A stretch of 7,415 bases of DNA from an uncultured Pseudorhodoferax sp. (GTDB taxonomy: Bacteria > Pseudomonadota > Gammaproteobacteria > Burkholderiales > Burkholderiaceae): NCBI GenBank assembly GCA_913776795.1, contig CAJYRH010000316.1:1-7415 (forward strand), in the 5' to 3' direction. This document shows positions 1 to 5,431 of this stretch, one piece after another (the stretch's first letter is position 1; every line of letters starts with the position of its first letter). A program made the position numbers and the translations under genes. The notes beneath the pieces were generated by a model. That model saw only the letters and a program-made list of their open reading frames with translations, had not been told where the DNA came from and ran no database searches.

Positions 1-1
1 G

Positions 2-613
2 GCCGTGGCCTTCAAGGAACTGGGCCACGAGATCGCCTGCCACGGCTGGCGCTGGATTCACTACCAGAACGTGGATCCGGCCGTGGAGCGGGAACACCTG
101 GAACGCGGCATGGAGATCATCCAGCGCATCACGGGTCAGACGCCTTTGGGTTGGTACACCGGCCGCGACAGCCCCAACACGCGCCGCATCGTGGCCGACC
201 ACGGCGGCTTCGAGTACGACAGCGACTACTACGGCGACGACCTGCCGTTCTGGCTGCGCGTGAAGAAGACCGACGGCAGCCTCGCGCCGCACCTGGTCGT
301 ACCGTACACGCTGGACTGCAACGACATGCGCTTCGCGCTGCCGCAGGGCTTCAGCCACGGCGACGAGTTCTTCGAGTACCTGCGCGATGCCTTCGACGTG
401 CACTACGCCGAGGGCGACGAGCGGCCCTCGATGATGAGCATCGGCATGCACTGCCGGCTGCTCGGCCGGCCCGGCCGCATGCGCGCGCTGCAGCGCTTCC
501 TGGACCACGTGCAGTCGCACGACCGGGTCTGGGTCACGCGCCGCATCGACATCGCGCGCCATTGGAAGACCGTGCATCCCTTCGATGCCAACACCGCCTT
601 TGTCTGGGAGTGA
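2..613 (+). CDS. puuE: PuuE-type allantoinase (polysaccharide-deacetylase fold), C-terminal part
   Basis: Allantoinase of the PuuE family, which opens the hydantoin ring of allantoin to give allantoate. The gene is cut by the left window edge: the frame is open from base 2, and the GTG at base 5 is an internal Val codon. About 203 residues are visible; the family is usually near 300, so roughly 100 N-terminal residues are missing. Visible family hallmarks are the stretch HEIACHGWRWIHYQ near the start, then TGQTPLGWYTGRDSPNTRR, EYDSDYYGDDLPFW, and MMSIGMHCRLLGRPGR followed by ARHW near the end. These match the cofactor-independent NodB-like allantoinases and not the metal-dependent AllB amidohydrolases. 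The stop is 2 bases before the next start, so the two genes are almost certainly co-transcribed. The next gene supplies the steps just before and just after this one (OHCU decarboxylase and allantoate amidohydrolase), which supports the assignment. The alternative of a peptidoglycan or chitooligosaccharide deacetylase of the same fold is unlikely given this context. Confidence 0.93.
   Translation, partial: AVAFKELGHEIACHGWRWIHYQNVDPAVEREHLERGMEIIQRITGQTPLGWYTGRDSPNTRRIVADHGGFEYDSDYYGDDLPFWLRVKKTDGSLAPHLVVPYTLDCNDMRFALPQGFSHGDEFFEYLRDAFDVHYAEGDERPSMMSIGMHCRLLGRPGRMRALQRFLDHVQSHDRVWVTRRIDIARHWKTVHPFDANTAFVWE
606..610 (+). promoter_or_regulatory. Shine-Dalgarno site of the uraD-allC fusion
   Basis: GGGAG lies 5 bases before the ATG at 616 and sits in the last codons of the allantoinase gene, next to its TGA. 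This fixes the start of the fusion gene: the same frame is open much further upstream (to about 151), but that part is a shadow of puuE and has no domain similarity. The overlap with the preceding stop suggests coupled translation. Confidence 0.7.
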
Positions 614-615
614 AC

Positions 616-2394
616 ATGCCGCTGACGCTGGAGCAACTCAACACGGCCGCGCAGGCCGAATTCGTCGCCCTGCTGGACGGCACCTACGAGCATTCGCCCT
701 GGGTCGCCGAAGGCGCCTGGGCCGCACGGCCCTTCGCCTCGCTGGCCGCGCTCAAGGCGGCGCTCGCCGCATCGGTGCGCCGCGCCGGCCGCGAGCTGCA
801 GATGGCACTGGTGCGGGCCCACCCGGAACTGGCCGGCAAGGCCATGGCGAGCAACCAGCTCACGGCCGAGTCCACCAACGAGCAGAACAAGGCCGGCCTG
901 ACCCACTGCACGCCCGATGAGCTCGCACTGATCGGCCGCCTCAACGCGCAGTACAACGCGCGCTTTGGCTTCCCCTTCATCATGCCGGTGCGCGGGCCGC
1001 GCGGCACCGGGCTGTCCAAGCAGCAGATCATCGCCACGGTGCAGCGCCGGCTGAACCACCACCCGGACTACGAGTTCGCCGAGGCGCTGCGCGCGATCCA
1101 CCGCATCGCCGAGATCCGCCTGGACGACAAGTTCGGGCAGGCGCCCTTGCTGGGCAACCTGGTCTGGGACTGGGCCGAACAGCTGGCCGTGCACACCGAC
1201 CCCGGCTACGCCGAGCGCGGCGAACTCACGGTGACCTACCTGACCGATGCGCACCGCGCCTGTGCCGCCCAACTGGCCACCTGGATGCGCGAGGACTGCG
1301 GCTTCGACGAGGTCACGATCGACGCGGTCGGCAACGTGGTCGGCATCTACCACGGTACCGACCGCAGCGCGCCGCGTCTGCTGACCGGCAGCCACTACGA
1401 CACCGTGCGCAACGGCGGCAAGTACGACGGCCGGCTCGGCATCCTGGTGCCCATGGCCTGCGTGCGCGAGCTGCACCGCGCGGGCAGGCGCCTGCCCTAC
1501 GGCCTGGAGGTTGTCGGCTTTGCCGAAGAAGAAGGCCAGCGCTACAAGGCCGTGTTCCTGGGCTCGGGCGCGCTGACCGGCGATTTCGACCCGGCCTGGC
1601 TGGACCAGCCGGACGCTGACGGCACCACCATGCGCGCGGCCATCGCGCATGCAGGCCTGCGCGCGGAGGACATCGCGGGCCTCCAGCGCGACGCGGCCAA
1701 GTACCTGGGCTTCGTCGAAGTCCACATCGAGCAAGGCCCCGTGCTCAACGAGATGGACCTTCCGCTGGGCATCGTCACTTCGATCAACGGCAGCGTGCGC
1801 TACGTGGGCGAGGTCATCGGCATGGCCAGCCACGCCGGCACCACGCCCATGGACCGGCGCCGCGATGCGGCCGCGGCCGCGGCCGAACTCGTGCTATTCA
1901 TGGAAAAGCGCGCTGCGGCCGAGCCGCACCTGGTTGCCACCGTGGGCATGCTCGAAGTGCCGAACGGCTCCATCAACGTGGTGCCGGGCCGCTGCAGGTT
2001 CAGCCTGGACATCCGCGCCACCACGAACGAAGCCCGCGATGCCTGCGAGCGCGACGTGCTGGCCGAACTGCAGGCCATCTGCGAACGCCGCGGCGTGCAC
2101 CACCAGGTCGAGCAGACCATGCGCGCCTCCGCTGCGCCGAGTGCCGCCGCGTGGCAGCAGCGCTGGGAAGCCGCCGTGCAGGCCCAGGGCCTGCCGCTGT
2201 ACCGCATGCCCAGCGGCGCCGGCCACGACGCCATGAAGCTGCACGAGCTGATGCCCCAGGCCATGCTGTTCGTGCGCGGCGAGAACGCCGGCATCAGCCA
2301 CAACCCGCTGGAATCGACCACCAACCACGACATGGAACTCAGCGTGCGCGCGTTCCAGACTCTCCTGACCCAACTCGCGAGCGAACAAGCATGA
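616..2394 (+). CDS. uraD-allC: Bifunctional OHCU decarboxylase / allantoate amidohydrolase (UraD-AllC fusion)
   Basis: A 592-residue two-domain protein. Residues about 1-165 are an OHCU decarboxylase, which turns 2-oxo-4-hydroxy-4-carboxy-5-ureidoimidazoline into S-allantoin. The HPEL motif carries the expected catalytic His69. STNEQNKAGL carries Glu89, 20 residues later as in the family, and ARFGFPFI is at 115-122. After a short linker, residues about 185-592 are an M20-type allantoate amidohydrolase, releasing ammonia and CO2 from allantoate. Its metal ligands all look present: His260 in GSHYDTV, Asp271 in GGKYDG, Glu305/306 in FAEEEGQRY, His370 in HIEQGP and His562 in SHNPLE. The lid motif SHAGTTPMDRR (405-415) and NGSINVVPGR (450-459) are also typical. 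Both domains have full family length, so this is a true fusion and not a frameshift artefact. The fused activities flank the allantoinase step encoded immediately upstream. The C-terminal half could act on a related N-carbamoyl compound, but the operon favours allantoate. Its stop overlaps the next start (ATGA). Confidence 0.93.
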   Translation: MPLTLEQLNTAAQAEFVALLDGTYEHSPWVAEGAWAARPFASLAALKAALAASVRRAGRELQMALVRAHPELAGKAMASNQLTAESTNEQNKAGLTHCTPDELALIGRLNAQYNARFGFPFIMPVRGPRGTGLSKQQIIATVQRRLNHHPDYEFAEALRAIHRIAEIRLDDKFGQAPLLGNLVWDWAEQLAVHTDPGYAERGELTVTYLTDAHRACAAQLATWMREDCGFDEVTIDAVGNVVGIYHGTDRSAPRLLTGSHYDTVRNGGKYDGRLGILVPMACVRELHRAGRRLPYGLEVVGFAEEEGQRYKAVFLGSGALTGDFDPAWLDQPDADGTTMRAAIAHAGLRAEDIAGLQRDAAKYLGFVEVHIEQGPVLNEMDLPLGIVTSINGSVRYVGEVIGMASHAGTTPMDRRRDAAAAAAELVLFMEKRAAAEPHLVATVGMLEVPNGSINVVPGRCRFSLDIRATTNEARDACERDVLAELQAICERRGVHHQVEQTMRASAAPSAAAWQQRWEAAVQAQGLPLYRMPSGAGHDAMKLHELMPQAMLFVRGENAGISHNPLESTTNHDMELSVRAFQTLLTQLASEQA

Positions 2395-3632
2395 CCACGA
2401 CGACCACCACCTACGACGCATTGGACCGCTGGGTCGACGCGCATTTCGACGAGCAGGTCCGCTTCCTGCAGGCCCTGGTGCAGGTGCCGACCGACACGCC
2501 GCCCGGCAACAACACGCCGCACGCGCTGCGCACGGCCGCGCTGCTCAAGGACTTCGGCTTCGAGGCGCAGGCGCACGAGGTGCCGGCCGCCACCGTGCAG
2601 GAACACGGCCTGCAGTCCATCACCAACCTCGTGGTGCAGCGCCGCTACGGCAAGGGTGGCCGCGTGGTCGCATTGAACGCCCACGGCGACGTGGTGCCGC
2701 CCGGCGAAGGCTGGACGCACGAGCCCTACGGCGGCGAGGTTGTGGACGGCAAGCTCTACGGCCGCGCCGCGGCCGTCAGCAAGTGCGACTTTTCCACCTT
2801 CAGCTTCGCCACGCGCGCGCTGGAGGCGGCCGGCGTGCCGCTGGCCGGCGGCGTCGACCTGCTGTTCACCTACGACGAGGAGTTCGGCGGCGAACTCGGC
2901 CCGGCCTGGCTGCTGGAGAAGGGCATCACGAAGCCCGACCTGGAGATCGCGGCCGGCTTCAGCTACCAGGTCGTGACCGCCCACAACGGCTGCCTGCAGC
3001 TGGAGGTGACGGTGCACGGCAAGATGGGCCACGCGGCCGTGCCCGAGACCGCGGTCGACGCGCTGCAGGCCGCCAACCGCATCCTCACCGCGCTGTACGC
3101 CGAGAACGGCGAGCTGCGCAAGACCAGGAGCACCGTGGAAGGTATCCACCACGGCTACATCAACGTGGGCCAGATCCACGGTGGCACCAACACCAACGTG
3201 GTGCCCGGCAAGGTGGTGCTCAAGGTCGACCGCCGCATGATTCCCGAGGAAGACCCGGTGGCCGTCGAAGCCCGGCTGCACAAGCTGATCGAGGAGGCTG
3301 CTGCAGGCCAGGCCGGCATTTCGGTGGAGATCAAGCGTTTGCTGCTGGCTCACGCGATGAAGCCGCTGGCCGGCAATGCGCCGCTGGTCGAGTCTCTGTG
3401 CGGCCATGCCACGGCCCTGTTCGGCGAGCCCGTGAAGGCCTCTGGCACGCCGCTGTACACCGATGCGCGGCTGTTCAGCGAGCGCGGCATTCCGGCCGTG
3501 ATCTACGGCGCCGGCCCGCGCACCGTGCTCGAGTCCAACGCCAAGCGGGCCGACGAGCACATCGTGCTGGAAGACCTGCGCCGCGCCACCAAGGTGGTGG
3601 CGCGCACGCTGTACGACCTGCTCAAGGCCTGA
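2391..3632 (+). CDS. M20-fold peptidase/deacylase-like hydrolase with altered metal site
   Basis: A 413-residue protein of the M20 (ArgE/DapE/acetylornithine deacetylase-like) fold. The start overlaps the previous stop as ATGA, and the N-terminus has six consecutive Thr. Recognisable elements are NAHGDVVPPGEGW (96-108, first ligand His98 and Asp100), LYGRAAAVSK (122-131), TYDEEFGGE (160-168, Glu163/164), the dimerisation-domain stretch VHGKMGHAAVP (208-218), GGTNTNVVPGK and VDRRMIPEE (about 264-287), and YTDAR (356-360). Several positions that normally bind zinc seem changed. Val129 stands where the bridging Asp is expected, Lys385 (in NAKRADEH) where the last His is expected, and Ala/Phe near 188-190 where a Glu is expected. 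Asp133 and His390 are nearby and might substitute. As last gene of a ureide operon it may process a downstream ureide or N-acyl compound, but the substrate cannot be read from sequence. The fold is certain; that it is an active metallohydrolase is not. Confidence 0.85.
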   Translation: MTTTTTTYDALDRWVDAHFDEQVRFLQALVQVPTDTPPGNNTPHALRTAALLKDFGFEAQAHEVPAATVQEHGLQSITNLVVQRRYGKGGRVVALNAHGDVVPPGEGWTHEPYGGEVVDGKLYGRAAAVSKCDFSTFSFATRALEAAGVPLAGGVDLLFTYDEEFGGELGPAWLLEKGITKPDLEIAAGFSYQVVTAHNGCLQLEVTVHGKMGHAAVPETAVDALQAANRILTALYAENGELRKTRSTVEGIHHGYINVGQIHGGTNTNVVPGKVVLKVDRRMIPEEDPVAVEARLHKLIEEAAAGQAGISVEIKRLLLAHAMKPLAGNAPLVESLCGHATALFGEPVKASGTPLYTDARLFSERGIPAVIYGAGPRTVLESNAKRADEHIVLEDLRRATKVVARTLYDLLKA

Positions 3633-3662
3633 GCCGGCCAGCGCGCACCTGGCAGCCCACTT

Positions 3663-3699
3663 AAGGCGGCTGCAGGCTCCGGCCTGCAGCCGCCTTTTT
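3663..3699 (+). terminator. Strong intrinsic terminator of the ureide operon
   Basis: A perfect inverted repeat: arms GGCGGCTGCAGGC (3665-3677) and its reverse complement (3682-3694) around a TCCG loop, followed by five T at 3695-3699. Two A-T pairs extend the stem to 15 bp. It begins 30 bases after the stop of the M20 gene, so it should end the ureide transcript and insulate the monooxygenase gene downstream. No T-run suits termination from the opposite strand as well. Confidence 0.93.
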
Positions 3700-3753
3700 C
3701 GCTTTCTGCAGCGGCGGCCGCATCAGCGCATGGCCGCATGGCCGTATGTGCGA

Positions 3754-3776
3754 ATAAGCATCTGCGGAAAGCTTCG
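3754..3776 (+). promoter_or_regulatory. Possible LysR-type regulator site upstream of the monooxygenase promoter
   Basis: This AT-richer patch in an otherwise very GC-rich region contains AAGC (3756-3759) and GCTT (3771-3774), an interrupted dyad with an 11-base spacer, within AATAAGC...AGCTTCGTTGG. It lies immediately upstream of the candidate -35 box, where an activator would sit. The ATAAG...TTCGTT layout reminds me of elements in front of sulfate-starvation genes controlled by CysB-like regulators, but this is recollection and inference, not a scored match. Confidence 0.3.
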
Positions 3777-3805
3777 TTGGCCGGTGGCAGCCACCTTCGA
3801 ACAAT
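3777..3805 (+). promoter_or_regulatory. Candidate sigma70 promoter for the leader/monooxygenase transcript
   Basis: TTGGCC (3777-3782, 4 of 6 to TTGACA) and AACAAT (3800-3805, 4 of 6 to TATAAT) are separated by exactly 17 bases. Transcription would start near 3812, leaving about 50 bases before the leader ATG. A perfect dyad GGTGGC-A-GCCACC (3783-3795) lies between the two boxes and could be an operator. Since the ureide operon ends in a strong terminator, the downstream gene needs its own promoter in this gap. Confidence 0.4.
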
Positions 3806-3823
3806 CGCCTTCTGCGCACCCAG

Positions 3824-3840
3824 CACCGCCGCCGGCGGTG
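3824..3840. repeat. Inverted repeat in the leader region
   Basis: CACCGCC (3824-3830) and GGCGGTG (3834-3840) form a 7-bp GC-rich stem with a 3-base loop, ending 10 bases before the leader Shine-Dalgarno sequence. GGTGGCAGC at its right edge (3837-3845) repeats the GGTGGCAGC at 3783-3791. There is no T-run, so it is not a terminator. It could be an mRNA structure or protein-binding site, or chance in GC-rich sequence. Confidence 0.35.
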
Positions 3841-3850
3841 GCAGCGCGCC

Positions 3851-3855
3851 AGGAG
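3851..3855 (+). promoter_or_regulatory. Strong Shine-Dalgarno site of the 18-codon upstream ORF
   Basis: AGGAG is placed 5 bases before the ATG at 3861. It is the best ribosome-binding site in this part of the window, and it serves the short upstream ORF, not the monooxygenase, whose own ATG at 3919 is preceded by no good match. This is the main evidence that the short ORF is translated. Confidence 0.65.
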
Positions 3856-3860
3856 ACCAC

Positions 3861-3917
3861 ATGCCCCATTTCCTCTTGCGGCAGCACGCGCGCTGCCAAG
3901 CCTTGCCGAGCGCCTGA
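3861..3917 (+). CDS. Putative 18-residue leader peptide coupled to the monooxygenase gene
   Basis: Reads MPHFLLRQHARCQALPSA and stops with TGA at 3915-3917, one base before the ATG of the monooxygenase (TGACATG). It has an excellent Shine-Dalgarno sequence, while the downstream gene has a weak one, so ribosomes finishing the leader would be well placed to reinitiate on the enzyme gene. The peptide is basic, with two Arg and two His, and has one Cys at position 12 in HARC. It has no signal peptide or TM segment and is too small for an enzyme. Its role is most likely in cis, as a translational leader or sensor of amino-acid supply. A Cys-sensing or sulfur-sensing role is an inference from the Cys and the class of enzyme downstream. 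It could also be a chance ORF, but the combination of start signal and stop placement makes that less likely. Confidence 0.55.
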   Translation: MPHFLLRQHARCQALPSA

Positions 3918-3918
3918 C

Positions 3919-5271
3919 ATGGCCCGCCGCCAATTGCGCCTGGGCGCTTTCATCATGGCCACCGGCCACCACATCGCGGCCTGGCGGCACCCGGGCTCGC
4001 AGATCGACTCGGGCGTCAACATCGACCACTACATCGAAGTCGCGCAGACGGCCGAGCGCGGGCTGTTCGACCAGGTCTTCGTGGCCGACAGCCCCGGCAT
4101 CGGCTTCCGTGGCGACGAGGAGGCGCTGCGCCGCCAGGGCCGCGTGTCCTACTTCGAGCCGGTCACGCTGTGGGCCGCGCTGTCGGCCGTCACCAAACAC
4201 ATCGGCTTCGTCGCCACCGCGTCGACGACCTACGAAGACCCCTACCTGCTGGCGCGCAAGTTCGCCTCGCTGGACCACATCAGCAAGGGCCGGGCGGCCT
4301 GGAACGTGGTGACCACGAGCGCCGACAACGTACACGGCAACTTCGGCCTCGACGCGCACCCGGACCCGGCGCTGCGCTACGAGCGCGCCCACGAGTTCGT
4401 GCAGGTGGTCAAGGGCCTGTGGGACAGCTTCGAGGACGACGCCTTCGTGCGCGACGCGGCCTCGGGCGTCTACTTCGACCCGGCCAAGCTGCATGCGCTG
4501 AACCACGTGGGCAAGCACTTCCGGGTCAAGGGCCCGCTGAACCTGGAGCGCCCGCCGCAGGGCTACCCCGTGATCGTGCAGGCCGGCTCGTCCGAGGATG
4601 GCAAGGAACTCGCTGCCGCCACGGCCGAGGCCATCTTCACGGCCTGGACCAGCCTGGCCGAGGCCCAGGCTTTCTACAGCGATGTGAAGGGCCGGATGGC
4701 GCGCTACGGCCGCCGGCCCGAGCAACTGCTCGTGCTGCCCGGCATCTCGCCCGTGGTCGGCCGCACCGAAGAGGAGGCGCAGGCCAAGTGGGCCGAACTG
4801 CAGGCGCTGATCCATCCGGCGGTGGGCCTGGCCGCGATCGCGCCGTTCTGGCCTGGCGAGGACCTCACCCGCTGGGACCCGGATGCGCCCCCGCCGTACA
4901 TCCCCGAGGCGCCCAAGGGCATCCGGAGCCGTGCCCAGGTCGTGCTGGAGCTGGCCCGGCGCGAGCGTTTCACCGTCCGCCAGCTCTACGAGTACTTGGC
5001 CGGCGCGCGCGGCCACTGGGTGGTGGTGGGCACGCCCGCGCAGATCGCCGACCGCATGCAGGAGTGGTTCGAGAACGGCGCGGCCGACGGCTTCAACGTG
5101 ATGCCGCCCGTCCTGCCGGCCTCGCTGAACGACTTCGTCGACCTGGTGGTACCGGAACTGCAGCGGCGCGGCCTGTTCCGCACGGCCTACGAAGGCCGCA
5201 CGCTGCGCGAGAACCTGGGGCTGGAGCGGCCGGCGAACGCCTTCGCGCAGGCGCGGCGCGAGGCGGCGTGA
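3919..5271 (+). CDS. NtaA/SnaA/DszA-type FMN-dependent monooxygenase (LLM class)
   Basis: A 450-residue bacterial-luciferase-like monooxygenase, the usual length of the NtaA/SnaA/SoxA(DszA) family, which uses reduced FMN from a separate flavin reductase and O2. Family marks in order: LRLGAFIMATGHHIAAWRHP (7-25), the FDQVFVADSP strand (50-59), TSTY-like flavin-pocket segment ATASTTYEDPYLLARKFASL (99-118), GRAAWNVVTT (124-133), QAGSSEDGKELAAATAEAIF (221-240, phosphate-binding region), and the C-terminal HWVVVGTPAQIADRM (366-380), GADGFN-like ADGFNVMPPVLP (389-400) and LRENLGL (429-435). The same frame is open back to 3730, but the homology begins at the ATG at 3919, so that start is chosen. Known members attack nitrilotriacetate, EDTA, dibenzothiophene sulfone and S-(2-succinyl)cysteine derivatives; the substrate here cannot be told from sequence. 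No flavin reductase or transporter is beside it. Expression probably depends on the upstream leader ORF. It is separated from the ureide operon by a terminator and is convergent with the next gene. Confidence 0.92.
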   Translation: MARRQLRLGAFIMATGHHIAAWRHPGSQIDSGVNIDHYIEVAQTAERGLFDQVFVADSPGIGFRGDEEALRRQGRVSYFEPVTLWAALSAVTKHIGFVATASTTYEDPYLLARKFASLDHISKGRAAWNVVTTSADNVHGNFGLDAHPDPALRYERAHEFVQVVKGLWDSFEDDAFVRDAASGVYFDPAKLHALNHVGKHFRVKGPLNLERPPQGYPVIVQAGSSEDGKELAAATAEAIFTAWTSLAEAQAFYSDVKGRMARYGRRPEQLLVLPGISPVVGRTEEEAQAKWAELQALIHPAVGLAAIAPFWPGEDLTRWDPDAPPPYIPEAPKGIRSRAQVVLELARRERFTVRQLYEYLAGARGHWVVVGTPAQIADRMQEWFENGAADGFNVMPPVLPASLNDFVDLVVPELQRRGLFRTAYEGRTLRENLGLERPANAFAQARREAA

Positions 5272-5356
5272 TCAGGGCCGGTTGCCTGTCGGCTGCCGCA
5301 AGGTCAGCCATGTGCCGGTGCGTTTGCCGAACACGGCCCCGGCAGCTCGCGCACCG

Positions 5357-5370
5357 CGCGCTTCGGCGCG
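5357..5370. repeat. Small UUCG-loop hairpin in the convergent spacer
   Basis: CGCGC-TTCG-GCGCG forms a 5-bp stem with a stable UUCG tetraloop, in the 160-base gap between the monooxygenase and the oppositely oriented diguanylate cyclase. There is no T-run on either strand, so it is not a classical intrinsic terminator, but it could slow polymerase or protect 3' ends. The rest of the gap (5272-5431) shows no gene that I can support. Confidence 0.3.
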
Positions 5371-5431
5371 ACCGCGCAACGCGGCATGGCGCGCACACGC
5401 GGGTCGGCTGCTGTTCCTGCCGCGCGCACGC

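Noticed and set aside
151..615. N-terminal extension of the uraD-allC frame back to 151
   Set aside because: Arg/Pro/Ala-rich shadow of the allantoinase gene. The good SD and the ATG at 616 coincide exactly with the start of OHCU decarboxylase homology.
403..1833. Long minus-strand open frame (476 codons) opposite puuE and uraD-allC
   Set aside because: Shadow frame of a GC-rich coding region: Val/His/Arg/Gln-rich, no domain, and the plus strand has full, motif-complete enzymes here.
1800..3560. Very long minus-strand open frame (586 codons) opposite AllC and the M20 gene
   Set aside because: Composition is typical of antisense shadow in high-GC genes, with no recognisable fold; the opposite strand carries two clear M20-type proteins.
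3728..3743. Tandem GCATGGCC x2 as a regulatory repeat
   Set aside because: Only two 8-base copies with no spacing logic relative to the promoter; likely chance.
3730..3918. N-terminal extension of the monooxygenase to an ATG at 3730
   Set aside because: The extra 63 residues are Pro/Ala/Cys-rich with no family similarity and cross the promoter candidate, repeats and leader ORF; the family length fits the ATG at 3919.
5292..5346. GCTGCCG...CGGCAGC inverted repeat in the convergent gap as a terminator
   Set aside because: Arms of 7 bases separated by 41 bases without a T-run; expected by chance in such GC-rich sequence.
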